From Jidongwangia harbinensis (lineage in GTDB: Bacteria > Actinomycetota > Actinomycetes > Mycobacteriales > Micromonosporaceae): DNA of 64,000 nucleotides. This document shows, one piece after another, positions 50,766 through 59,106 of the stretch. The stretch spans positions 62,001-126,000 of the forward strand of contig NZ_JAIWNC010000019.1 of assembly GCF_020216025.1 (NCBI RefSeq). The letters run 5' to 3'. The translations under genes and the position numbers were made by a program. Under the pieces are notes generated by a model that had not been told where the DNA came from, searched no databases, and worked only from the letters and a program-made list of their open reading frames with translations. How positions within the stretch are numbered: the first letter of the stretch is position 1; every line of letters starts with the position of its first letter.

Positions 50766-51929
50766 ATGTCCACCCCGCATCGCTGGTTCGGCGCCGGGCA
50801 CAGCACCGCGGACGACTCGGCCAAGGCCGGGGCGGAGGCCGGTCACCTCGCCATCGGCGGACGGAGCCCCGCGCTGGTGCTGGTCTTCTGCTCCAGCCGG
50901 CACGATCTGGCGGCGGTGCTGCTCGGGATCGGGGCGGAGGCCGGCGACGCGGCCGTGATCGCCGGATGTACCACGCTGGGCGAGCTGACCAACGACGGTG
51001 CCGGACTCGGCGGGGTGGTGGTGGCCGCGCTCGGCGGTCCGGGATTCGCGGTACGCAGCCGGGTGGCGTACCGCCGGGATGCCGGTGACCGGGAGGCCGG
51101 CGCGGTGGCGGCCGAGGCGATGACCGGGCTGGACCACCCGCACCGGGCCCTGCTGCTGCTCGGCGACGGCCTGTCCGGCACCGGGTACGAGGTGGTGCAG
51201 GGCGCCTACGGCGTGGTGGGCGCCACGGTTCCGCTGGTCGGCGGCTTCGCGGACGACCCGGAGCTCGGGCGGACGTTCCAGTTCCACGGCACCGGCGGCG
51301 TCCCGGCGGTCCTGGAGGACACCGTGGTCGGGGTCGCGATCGGCTCGGACGGGCCGATCGGCGTCGGGGCCGCGCACGGCTGGCATCCGGTCGACCCGCC
51401 GATGGTGGTGACCGGCTGCGCGCCGGGCCGGATCGACGAGTGGGACGGCGAGCCGGCGATGGACGTGCTGCTGCGCCGCTACGGCATGGTGGGCCGGCCG
51501 GCCGCGGACCTCTTCGACAGCCTGCCGGTCCCGCCGGCGCTGGGCGTGTCCCGGCACACCGGCCAGGACGTGCGCTTCCTGTACGCCGGCGACGACGGTT
51601 CGGTGCGGGTGTCCGCCGAGGTGCCGCCGGGCTCGCTGTGCTGGTTGATGAACCGCGACGAGACGTCGTTGCGGGACGGCGCGGTCCGCTCGTGCCGGGA
51701 GGCGGTCGACGGGCTGGCCGGCCGGACGCCGCTCGGGGTGCTGGCGTTCGACTGTGTCGGCCGCCGGGACCTGCTCGGGCCGGACGGCATGCGGGCGGAG
51801 ACGACAGCGGTGCGGGAGGCGCTGCGCAACGCCCCGTTCGCCGGGTTCTACGCGGCCGGGCAGATCGCCCGCGTGCACGGTGCACTCGGCACCCACGATC
51901 TGACGCTGGTCACGATCGCCTTCGGCTGA
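50766..51929 (+). CDS. FIST domain sensory protein
   Basis: The protein has 387 residues. FIST_N (about 30-215: ALVLVFCSSRHDLAAVLLGI, IAGCTTLGELTNDG, LVGGFADDPELGRTF) and FIST_C (about 235-370: FLYAGDDGSVRVSAEVPPGSLCWLM, LGVLAFDCVGRRDLLG) are complete. Such proteins are predicted sensors of small ligands, perhaps amino acids, often linked to signalling kinases. None is adjacent here. The ATG at 50766 starts it. Confidence 0.9.
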   Translation: MSTPHRWFGAGHSTADDSAKAGAEAGHLAIGGRSPALVLVFCSSRHDLAAVLLGIGAEAGDAAVIAGCTTLGELTNDGAGLGGVVVAALGGPGFAVRSRVAYRRDAGDREAGAVAAEAMTGLDHPHRALLLLGDGLSGTGYEVVQGAYGVVGATVPLVGGFADDPELGRTFQFHGTGGVPAVLEDTVVGVAIGSDGPIGVGAAHGWHPVDPPMVVTGCAPGRIDEWDGEPAMDVLLRRYGMVGRPAADLFDSLPVPPALGVSRHTGQDVRFLYAGDDGSVRVSAEVPPGSLCWLMNRDETSLRDGAVRSCREAVDGLAGRTPLGVLAFDCVGRRDLLGPDGMRAETTAVREALRNAPFAGFYAAGQIARVHGALGTHDLTLVTIAFG

Positions 51930-52067
51930 CCGCGGTACGCCCGGACGGGTGAAGCCCCACTGTCACCCGAACGCGTCACGGACCGACGAGTTACGGCCCC
52001 GTCTGTCCGGTTTCGTCTACTTTGGCCATCAGTGACGGCTTCACATAACCCCTGAAAGGACCTGGTC

Positions 52068-52367
52068 GTGACACCCTTCGCACTGCTGTTCCTGATCGCG
52101 CTCGCCGGTTCGTCCTGCTTCGCACTGGGCCGCGCGCTCGGCCGTGGCGAACGTTACGAAAAGGGCTATCGGGAGGGCTTCCGCGACGGCGAGACCGGAT
52201 CGCTGGCGCGCGCCGCCCGGCTGATCGCGCTCGGCGACCGCCCGACGGTGGCACCGGCCGTCGAGTCGATGCTGGTTCCGGCGTACACCGTGCCCCATCA
52301 GTTGCCGCCGCGGACCGCGGCCCCGGCCGTCGTCGGGGTGCCGGCCCGTCCGCAACTCGCGCTCTAG
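52068..52367 (+). CDS. small membrane-anchored hypothetical protein
   Basis: The protein has 99 residues. An N-terminal hydrophobic helix (FALLFLIALAGSSCFALGRALG) is followed by a charged segment RYEKGYREGFRDGETG, a repeated GxRxGxxDG pattern seen in many small actinomycete membrane proteins. The rest is proline-rich. The GTG at 52068 has AAAGGA upstream. A strong terminator follows at once. Confidence 0.65.
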   Translation: MTPFALLFLIALAGSSCFALGRALGRGERYEKGYREGFRDGETGSLARAARLIALGDRPTVAPAVESMLVPAYTVPHQLPPRTAAPAVVGVPARPQLAL

Positions 52368-52373
52368 ACACAA

Positions 52374-52408
52374 CAGAGGGGGTACGACCGACGGCCGTAC
52401 CCCCTCTG
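52374..52408. terminator. terminator hairpin
   Basis: A perfect 12-bp stem (AGAGGGGGTACG pairing with CGTACCCCCTCT) has a 9-nt loop, between the small membrane protein gene and the end of the convergent chitinase gene. It probably serves both. Confidence 0.9.
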
Positions 52409-52417
52409 CGTGTTCGT

Positions 52418-53503
52418 TCAGCAGTACAGGTTGTTGCCCGGCGGCACGCCGAGGATGGCGGTGAAGCGCTGGTACGCCGCCACCCGGCTCTGCACCTGCG
52501 GCGGGTTGCCGCCGTTGCACTCCAGCGAGCCGTTGATGCTGCGGATCGTCTCGCCGAAGCCACGGGCGTCGACCATCGCCTGGTGCGGCGTCATCGAGCC
52601 CGGGCCGCGCTGGGTCATCCAGTACCAGACCGCCGTCTGGTACGCCACCGACGCGTCGTCCTTGACCAGGTCCGGCTTGTGGAGCAGGTCCAGGCCGAGC
52701 GCGTCGCCGGCCGCCTTGTAGTTGAAGTTCCAGCTCAACTGGATCGGGCCGCGCCCGTGGTACGCGGACCCGCCGGCCGGGCAGCCGTACGGCTGGTTGC
52801 GGTCACAGTAGTGCGGCCAGTTCGCCTGGTTGAGCTCCTCGACGTGGACCAGGCCGCCGGACTCGTGGTTGATGTTCGCCAGGAACGCCGCCGCCTCCTG
52901 CTTCTTCGCCGTGTCGCTGCCGGTGGTGGTGAACGCCGGGAACTTCTGCACCGCGTCGATCAGTCCGCTGTACGAGTAGAACGGGATCCGGTTCGGGAAC
53001 ATCTGCTCGAACTGGGCCGCGCTGACCGGGAAGCTGCCGGTGCCGCCGGGCGGTGGCGGGAGGTCCGGACCACCGGAGCAGGAGAACGGCTCCCAGAACC
53101 AGGTGCTGATGATCGGGTCGTAGCCCGGGTTCTCGTGCTTGGCCCGGTAGTAGTTGCCGTTCGAGTAGCGCACGATCGAGCCGGCCGGATAGTGCGTGCC
53201 GGCCGCCCAGTTGGGGTGGTTGCAGGTGGGATTGCCGCCGGTGGAGCCGCTGCAGGCGCCGTCGTCCCGCCACACCCGGCTGCCACCGGTGCTCGGGGCT
53301 TCGTACTGCGTCCACCACTGCGCGGTCCAGTTGCGGCCGTTGTGGGACACCTTCGCGCCGCCGGTGTAGATGGCGTTGTTGGCATACGGGGCCGCGCAGG
53401 CCTCCGCAGCGTTGGATGACGTCATCGGCACGATGGCGGCGGCCAGGCCGGCGACGGCCACGCTGAGCGTGGCCAGGGTCGCCATGAGGCGTTTCTTGGG
53501 CAT
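52418..53503 (-). CDS. secreted family 19 chitinase with two chitin-binding modules
   Basis: The protein has 361 residues. A signal peptide is followed by two small carbohydrate-binding modules (about 36-85 with WTAQWWTQ, and about 95-143 with YPAGSIVRYSNGNYYRAKHENPG), a proline linker, and a GH19 domain (about 155-361). The first catalytic Glu is E214 in NINHESGG, with VHVEELNQ just after it supplying the second. It hydrolyses chitin by inversion. It is monocistronic, with its own terminator. Confidence 0.95.
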   Translation of the reverse strand: MPKKRLMATLATLSVAVAGLAAAIVPMTSSNAAEACAAPYANNAIYTGGAKVSHNGRNWTAQWWTQYEAPSTGGSRVWRDDGACSGSTGGNPTCNHPNWAAGTHYPAGSIVRYSNGNYYRAKHENPGYDPIISTWFWEPFSCSGGPDLPPPPGGTGSFPVSAAQFEQMFPNRIPFYSYSGLIDAVQKFPAFTTTGSDTAKKQEAAAFLANINHESGGLVHVEELNQANWPHYCDRNQPYGCPAGGSAYHGRGPIQLSWNFNYKAAGDALGLDLLHKPDLVKDDASVAYQTAVWYWMTQRGPGSMTPHQAMVDARGFGETIRSINGSLECNGGNPPQVQSRVAAYQRFTAILGVPPGNNLYC

Positions 53504-53697
53504 GGGGCACCTTCGGGGGGCGAGGGGTGAGATGGGTTCATCGCGGCAATCGTGGGCATAGATCGCCGTCCGTCCCGATTGCTGCCTACTTCACCCGATC
53601 GAGGTCCTCCCGTCAATGACTGTAAAGAAACTTCAAGGATTAATCTAGCGCCCGATTTGACCGAAGGAGGGGTCACAACGCTCCCGCGAAAGGTGCA

Positions 53698-54978
53698 GTG
53701 ATCCCCGTGCTCGGTCGACTCGTCCCCGAGGTTGTGCTATCTGACCAGGCGTTCGACGCCCGGCATCGGGTGCTGCGCATCCTGCTGTGGGCGCACCTGC
53801 CGGTGATCCTGCTGCTCGGCTTCTTCACCGGGGAACTCGGCGCCGGCCGCCACGCCACCGAACTGCTCGCCGTGCTCGGCGGCGTACTCGTCTGCGGGGT
53901 GGTCGCCGGCATGGCGCAGAGCCGGCGCGGCCGGGCGATCTCCGCCAGCATCGGCTTCATCCTCTCCGCCGACGCTCTCGTGCACGCCGGCGGCGGCGCC
54001 ATCGACCTGCACTTCCACTTCTTCGTCGTGGTCGCGCTCATCGGGCTCTACCAGGACTGGGTGCCGTTCGCGCTGGCCGTGGTCCTGGTCGCGGCGCACC
54101 ACTTCGGCGTCGGCGTGCTGGCGCCCGAGCTGGTGTTCGGCGGCCACGCCGGCCACTCCACCCCGGACATCCTCGGCCGTGCGCTGCTGCACGCCGCGTT
54201 CGTGCTGGCGATGGCCGCCGCGCAGATCACCTACTGGCACTTCGGTGCCCGGGCGCACGCCGAGGAGCAGGAACTGCAGGCGGAACTCGTCGCGGAGAAC
54301 GAGAACCGGCTGCGCGCCGCCGCCGGCGAGGCCCAGCGCCGCGAGGACGCGGCCAGCGCGGACGCCCGGGCGCAGCTCGACCGGGCCGAGCAGATGGCCG
54401 CGCGGCTGGAACAGGTGCTGCAGCGCACCAGCGCCACCGGGGCACAGCTGCGCACCGACGCCGACGAGGCGCTCAGCGGCTTCGAAACCGCGCTGTCCGA
54501 CGTCACCCGCACCGTGGTCCACGCCAGCGACCAGGTCACCACCACGCTGGCGGACGCCGACACCGCGCTGCAGAGCCTGGCGGAACTCCGCACCTCCGTC
54601 GCCGACATCGCCACCATCGCGAACCTGATCCAGGCGGTCGCCGACCAGACCAACCTGCTCGCGCTGAACGCCACCATCGAAGCGGCCCGCGCCGGCGAGG
54701 TCGGCAAGGGCTTCGCCGTGGTGGCCGGGGAGGTCAAGGAACTGGCCGGGCAGACCGCCGCCGCGACCGCCCGGATCGAGGCCACCGTGGCCGAGGTGAC
54801 CACCGGCGCGGCCGCCGTCGGCGAAGCGGTGTCCGGCATGACCAGCCGGCTCGGCGCCGTCGCCGACGCGCAGCGCCTCGCCGCCACCGTGATGGGCGAA
54901 CAGGTCGCCATGGCGGGACAGACCCGTGGGCTGGTCACCAGCGCCGCCGCCGAGGTGGCGAAGGCGTCGATCAGCTGA
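53698..54978 (+). CDS. methyl-accepting chemotaxis-like membrane protein
   Basis: The protein has 426 residues. About five transmembrane helices fill the first 190 (LLWAHLPVILLLGFFTGELG, LLAVLGGVLVCGVVAGMA, FFVVVALIGLYQDWVPFALAVVLVAA), with a conserved HFHFF-type motif. A coiled coil leads to the signalling hairpin NLIQAVADQTNLLALNATIEAARAGEVGKGFAVVAGEVKELA. There is no HAMP domain and no nearby chemotaxis gene. It may work in a non-motility signalling path. The 3' end overlaps the YqeY gene by 8 bp. Confidence 0.88.
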   Translation: MIPVLGRLVPEVVLSDQAFDARHRVLRILLWAHLPVILLLGFFTGELGAGRHATELLAVLGGVLVCGVVAGMAQSRRGRAISASIGFILSADALVHAGGGAIDLHFHFFVVVALIGLYQDWVPFALAVVLVAAHHFGVGVLAPELVFGGHAGHSTPDILGRALLHAAFVLAMAAAQITYWHFGARAHAEEQELQAELVAENENRLRAAAGEAQRREDAASADARAQLDRAEQMAARLEQVLQRTSATGAQLRTDADEALSGFETALSDVTRTVVHASDQVTTTLADADTALQSLAELRTSVADIATIANLIQAVADQTNLLALNATIEAARAGEVGKGFAVVAGEVKELAGQTAAATARIEATVAEVTTGAAAVGEAVSGMTSRLGAVADAQRLAATVMGEQVAMAGQTRGLVTSAAAEVAKASIS

Positions 54979-55423
54979 GCTGCCGGCGTACCTCCGCGGC
55001 GACCCGGCCACCCTCGGCCCGGCCGGCCACCGCCGCCTGGGCCGCCTTCATCGCCGGGCCCATCTGGGCCTTGGCGGTGAAACCACCGGCGGACAGGGCC
55101 TCGGTGACCAGCGCCGCGATCTCCGCGTCGGTGAGCTGCTTCGGCAGGTAGCGGTCCAGGATCGCGCCCTCCGCGGTCTCCTTCGCGGACTGCTCGGTGC
55201 GGCCCGCGTCGGCGAACGCGGTGGACGCCTCACGGCGCTTCTTCGCCTCCTTGGTGAGCACGGCCAGCACCTCGTCGTCGGAGAGCACCCGTGCCTGCGT
55301 ACCGGAGACCTCGGCATTGCGCACGGCCGACAGCGCCATCCGCAGCGTCGACGTGGTCAACTCGTCGCGCTCCCGCATCGCGACGTGCAGGTCATCGTTC
55401 AGGCGGTCCTTCAGCGTTCCCAT
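54971..55423 (-). CDS. GatB/YqeY domain protein
   Basis: The protein has 150 residues. It is helical with the family features LKDRLNDDLHVAMRERDELTTSTLRMALSAVRNAEV, EAKKRREASTAFADAGRTE and the C-terminal MGPAMKAAQAAVAGRAEGGRVAAEVRRQL. It resembles the tail domain of GatB that binds tRNA; the role of standalone members is uncertain. The ATG at 55423 starts it, and it diverges from the metallophosphoesterase gene by 25 bp. Confidence 0.92.
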   Translation of the reverse strand: MGTLKDRLNDDLHVAMRERDELTTSTLRMALSAVRNAEVSGTQARVLSDDEVLAVLTKEAKKRREASTAFADAGRTEQSAKETAEGAILDRYLPKQLTDAEIAALVTEALSAGGFTAKAQMGPAMKAAQAAVAGRAEGGRVAAEVRRQLS

Positions 55424-55448
55424 GGATGGAGAAACTACCCTTGCCGAC

Positions 55449-56342
55449 ATGCGCAAGCGCTCCCTTATCGCCCTGGCCACCGGCGCGACCGCCCTCGGCG
55501 CCGCCGCCTTCGGGTACGCGTCCCTGATCGAACGCAACCTGTTCACCCTGCGCCGCTTCGACGTGCCGGTGCTCCAGCCGGACGCCGAACCGCTGCGCAT
55601 CCTGCACCTGTCCGACCTGCACATGATGCCCGACCAGCGCCGCAAGCAGGCCTGGGTGGCCGCGCTCGGCGGCACCGACCCCGACCTGGTCGTGGTCACC
55701 GGCGACAACATGTCCGCACCGGACGCGGTCCCCGGCGTACTCCGGGCCCTCGACCCGTTCCTCGACGTGCCCGGCGCCTTCGTCTTCGGCTCCAACGACT
55801 ACCGCGGCCCGGTGTGGAAGAACCCGCTGGAGTACGTCTTCGGCAAGCGCGAGTACGTCCAGGGCGTCGACCTGCCCCACGACGACCTGCGGGCCGCGTT
55901 CGCCGACGCCGGCTGGGCCGACCTGAACAACGCCCGAACCGTCCTCAAGGCGGGCGGCCGCTCCATCGAACTCGCCGGCGTCGACGACCCGCACGTCGAC
56001 CGGGACGACTACCCGTCCGTAGCCGGCCCCGTCGACACCGGCGTCGACCTGCACATCGGCGTCACCCACACCCCCGCGTCCCGGGTCCTCGACCCGATGG
56101 CCGCCGACGGCTTCGACCTGCTCCTGGCCGGCCACACCCACGGCGGCCAGGTCTGCGTACCCGGCTACGGCGCGCTCACCACGAACTGCGACCTCCCCCA
56201 TTCGATGGCCAAGGGCCTGCACCGCTGGCCCGGCACCGATGCGTGGCTGCACGTCTCCGCCGGCCTGGGCACCCACCCCACCGCACCGATCCGCTTCGCC
56301 TGCCGGCCGGAGGCCACGGTGCTCACGCTGATACCGCGCTGA
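55449..56342 (+). CDS. metallophosphoesterase
   Basis: The protein has 297 residues. An N-terminal hydrophobic helix (ALATGATALGAAAFGYASL) probably anchors it. The calcineurin-like core has HLSDLHMMP, VVTGDNM, FGSNDYRG (the usual GNHD form with Ser), and LLAGHTHGGQ. This is the YkuE-type branch, which acts on membrane-associated phosphoesters such as lipid pyrophosphates. It is followed by the tRNA-Pro gene. Confidence 0.9.
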   Translation: MRKRSLIALATGATALGAAAFGYASLIERNLFTLRRFDVPVLQPDAEPLRILHLSDLHMMPDQRRKQAWVAALGGTDPDLVVVTGDNMSAPDAVPGVLRALDPFLDVPGAFVFGSNDYRGPVWKNPLEYVFGKREYVQGVDLPHDDLRAAFADAGWADLNNARTVLKAGGRSIELAGVDDPHVDRDDYPSVAGPVDTGVDLHIGVTHTPASRVLDPMAADGFDLLLAGHTHGGQVCVPGYGALTTNCDLPHSMAKGLHRWPGTDAWLHVSAGLGTHPTAPIRFACRPEATVLTLIPR

Positions 56343-56416
56343 CCTGCGGTTCTGCGGTCTGGGGGATACCGATTTCGCGGCCGGGGCGGCGTCGGATAGT
56401 ATTGCTCAGCACGCCT

Positions 56417-56493
<77 letters not shown>

Positions 56494-56506
56494 GAGTGAG
56501 TGCAGG

Positions 56507-56543
56507 TCAGGCCCGGTCTTCCGCTCAGGGAGGCCGGGCCTGA
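56507..56543 (+). terminator. terminator of tRNA-Pro
   Basis: TCAGGCCCGG and CCGGGCCTGA form a 10-bp perfect stem with a 17-nt loop, 13 bp after the tRNA and followed by a T-rich stretch. Confidence 0.85.
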
Positions 56544-56783
56544 TCGCTTTCTCGGATCGTCTGGAGAAATTCTTGGAGATGATCTTGTAGGGCCAGTGCA
56601 GTGCACTGCACTGCGTTCGTAACGACCTGGAGCGCGGCCGGCCCGCAAGAGAGTCGAGCGGCAAGGCTCTACGGGCTTGCGCAGTGCCTCAACTCGTAGC
56701 TCAGAGGGCAGCCTTGACCGGGGCAGCGCCTCGGCAGCCAGAAACCCGGCGGCCAGTCCGCTAGCAACGGGATGGCGAGCGGG
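56544..56783. other. non-coding left end of the integrative element
   Basis: About 240 bp between the tRNA terminator and the end of the cargo operon. It contains the 20-bp palindrome CAGTGCAGTGCACTGCACTG (56594-56613). No gene is supported. The integrase or excisionase may bind here, since it adjoins the presumed att site. Confidence 0.5.
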
Positions 56784-58418
56784 TTACTTCCCCGGCTCGG
56801 GAACGCTCGTGCCTCCTGAAGTAGCAGGCAAGTTGCTCAACACATTTCGGATTGAAGATCCCGAAAAGCGGTGTGGCATCAAGCACAATAGTAGTGGGAG
56901 ATACTCCCATTGCTCGCGTAGCAGTTGAGGCGTTCCGTCATCGGGCTGTGACGTTGACTGAACTAGGGATGCCCAGCTCTGGGTTTGAGCTGGAAACCTA
57001 CCCTCTACCTTTCCGTGAGGGCTTCGCCAGTAGAACCATTGCCACGGATCTCGGGGCTTAAAGGTTTGGAAGCTGATGTGGCTAATCTTCCGCCACCAAT
57101 TTGTCAGCGCGTCACGGTCCCGAAGGTATGTGTGGATCAGTACGAGCGCTTCCATCGCGTAGGAGTTCTTGCCCATGACGGGATAAACCGGATGAAGGGA
57201 AAGTCCGAGAAACGTTCTAATAACCTCTTGAGGTTCGACATACGGGTCCAAGAAGCCCTTTTCGTCACTGAAGTCAAGCAAGGCTTGAAGGCATGACCCG
57301 TTCAACCGGCGTGCCCTAACGTTGTCTCCCATGGCCGACAGCGCGACGGCGGCAATGGCGAGCTGTGCGCATTCACCTTCGGTTGTCATCTGGATAAGCT
57401 TCTTGTCGAGCGCTTCTGTGAGAAAATGCTCTATGGTCGACTTTGAAGGGATGCTAGACCCAAGGGCGACCTTGCTGATCACAAACGCTGCTAGATATCC
57501 TGCTAAGATTGTGACTCTAGCTTTATATACGTAAGCGTCTGCATAGGGTACAGCCGCTGACTCGGCGTAGTGGGATCGATCGCCTATCTCGGCAACTAGG
57601 TCGTCGAACGTGCCTTCAATGGCTTGAGCGATGACATCTTGACATGGCTTCCAATACTTCTGATCGATACCTGTCTTTTCTGCTACAGCCATCACGTAGG
57701 CGGCCAGCATCAGCCATCCCTCAATGATCGCTACGTGGTTTTTCTCCTTGTACTTGTTCGTCAATAGGTAGGCGACCGAGATGGCTGCAGCGTTAAGTGT
57801 TTGACGTACTTCGTTGTTGGAAGGAATTTTAGTTCTGTCGGGCAGAATCTGGCCGAAGAAGCCTTCGATGAGTTGAGAAAGCAATTCTTTGTTAAGCGGT
57901 TCTGCGCCCCCCTCGCGGTATAGGTCAAGGAATCCAGAGAAGTCGTTCAACTCGCGTGGCAGATAGGTACCGTATGCATCACAGAATTCGCGCAGCAACT
58001 CACCGCGTGTAACCGTGTCAAAAGATTTCTTGCCTCTATCGACCCACGCCTGGCGGGTGTCATATATTTCTCGCAAGGCTTCGCCCTTGAACTCGCCATT
58101 GACGACGAGGTGGCAAACCCACTTCGCATCACCACTCAGGGAGGGATGCTTCGGCGGAACGTCGACGAGTACATCCAACTCAGGCTTAATTTCCCTGCGC
58201 CAGCGATCGAGTGTGACGTCATCACCTTTGAGTTGGTAACAGTGAACGACGCCGTCGCTGTCAATGGAAGTTATATCTTTCCCTTGTTCGAGGGTCGCCT
58301 TCTTCGGGGAGATGTGTAGTATTCGGTGCCCCTTCAGTGCAAGCAACTGAGCAAAAGGTATTGTAAAGGATAGTTCATTTGCGTTAGTCAACCAGTTTTC
58401 GATTACTCTCTCTTGCAA
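56784..58418 (-). CDS. Mrr-like restriction-nuclease-fold protein, probable defence effector
   Basis: The protein has 544 residues. The first 80 carry the residues of an Mrr-type PD-(D/E)xK nuclease: E15 in NELSFTIPF, D48 in GKDITSIDSDG, and Q62-x-K64 in VHCYQLKGD. The remaining 460 are mostly helical with no recognised domain; segments such as VRQTLNAAAISVAYLLTNKYKEKNHVAIIEGWLMLAAYVMAVAEKTG and LAGYLAAFVISKVALG are hydrophobic helices. Codon use and GC differ sharply from the chromosome. It overlaps its partner gene by 35 bp. Defence function is inferred from the nuclease fold and mobile context. Confidence 0.6.
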   Translation of the reverse strand: MQERVIENWLTNANELSFTIPFAQLLALKGHRILHISPKKATLEQGKDITSIDSDGVVHCYQLKGDDVTLDRWRREIKPELDVLVDVPPKHPSLSGDAKWVCHLVVNGEFKGEALREIYDTRQAWVDRGKKSFDTVTRGELLREFCDAYGTYLPRELNDFSGFLDLYREGGAEPLNKELLSQLIEGFFGQILPDRTKIPSNNEVRQTLNAAAISVAYLLTNKYKEKNHVAIIEGWLMLAAYVMAVAEKTGIDQKYWKPCQDVIAQAIEGTFDDLVAEIGDRSHYAESAAVPYADAYVYKARVTILAGYLAAFVISKVALGSSIPSKSTIEHFLTEALDKKLIQMTTEGECAQLAIAAVALSAMGDNVRARRLNGSCLQALLDFSDEKGFLDPYVEPQEVIRTFLGLSLHPVYPVMGKNSYAMEALVLIHTYLRDRDALTNWWRKISHISFQTFKPRDPWQWFYWRSPHGKVEGRFPAQTQSWASLVQSTSQPDDGTPQLLREQWEYLPLLLCLMPHRFSGSSIRNVLSNLPATSGGTSVPEPGK

Positions 58419-58977
58419 CCCACTGCTCCCGCTTGCGGTCGATTAGGGCCTGAGCCCTCTGCTGAAATGACTCGTCTTCATTTTGAATCCGCACTATTTG
58501 CTGCCGCAAATCTGGTGATCCGCCGACCATGTCCAAAGGGTTAGGGTTGCCCTCGTCATCGAACCCGATCTCCAACGATTCAAGCACGCGAAGCAGGAAC
58601 TCGGCGTCAATGGGCTGTCCTTGGCTGCTGATAGTCTGTCCGGCGTCCTCCAACGTGTTGCCCAAACTTTCGTAGAAGGTTTTCGCGACTTCCGTCCCGA
58701 AGTCGCTTCCTATTGACGCAACGACGCCGAGGACTTCATCATGCGTCATGGTTGGCAGATCCGAAAGCGTGAGTTCCTGCTGGAAAGAAAGCTCTCTGAA
58801 CTCAACCTCTTTTACGTCGCCCTGAACCGTCGAATAATCTGCCCTGTCTCCCTCGCGGTAATACATCCGGGGAGACTTGGCGAAGGGGCCAAGTTGTGCG
58901 TCTCTATAGGTCCTCATAACATGAAAGAGTGCTGAGGATATGTCACGTTTGAGGGATGGGTAGTCTGGCAAGGCCAT
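58384..58977 (-). CDS. unknown partner of the Mrr-like protein
   Basis: The protein has 197 residues, is acidic, soluble and mostly helical. It begins MALPDYPSLKRDISSALFHVMRTYRDAQLGPF, with later EVEFRELSFQQELTLSDLPTMTHDEVLG and a C-terminal helix FQQRAQALIDRKREQWVARE. No domain, metal motif or Cys is seen. It is transcribed first and overlaps the Mrr-like gene by 35 bp, so the two products are probably made together. It might be a sensor, a specificity subunit or an inhibitor. The ATG at 58977 is taken as the start; a TTG at 59001 is possible. Confidence 0.6.
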   Translation of the reverse strand: MALPDYPSLKRDISSALFHVMRTYRDAQLGPFAKSPRMYYREGDRADYSTVQGDVKEVEFRELSFQQELTLSDLPTMTHDEVLGVVASIGSDFGTEVAKTFYESLGNTLEDAGQTISSQGQPIDAEFLLRVLESLEIGFDDEGNPNPLDMVGGSPDLRQQIVRIQNEDESFQQRAQALIDRKREQWVARESNRKLVD

Positions 58978-59106
58978 GGTATAGACGGTAGCGTGAGCCA
59001 ACGCGGATGGCGACCGTCTCGCAAGACGGCGACGGCGACATTGCCCGGCGCGGCGTCGTTCGTGATGGTCAATAATGGGGAGGCCGGGCGCGTAGACCGC
59101 GTTCTG

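Noticed and set aside
56680..56720. A second tRNA-like fragment resembling a D-arm after tRNA-Pro
   Set aside because: Only a short AGCTCAGAGGGCAG-like piece matches; no acceptor stem or anticodon arm can be formed.
56677..56928. A small plus-strand frame at the left end of the element
   Set aside because: It overlaps the end of the Mrr-like gene and has no motif or ribosome-binding site.
59014..59029. Short hairpin CCGTCT-CGCA-AGACGG between the cargo and the integrase
   Set aside because: The stem is only 6 bp with no T-run, too weak to call a terminator or a site.
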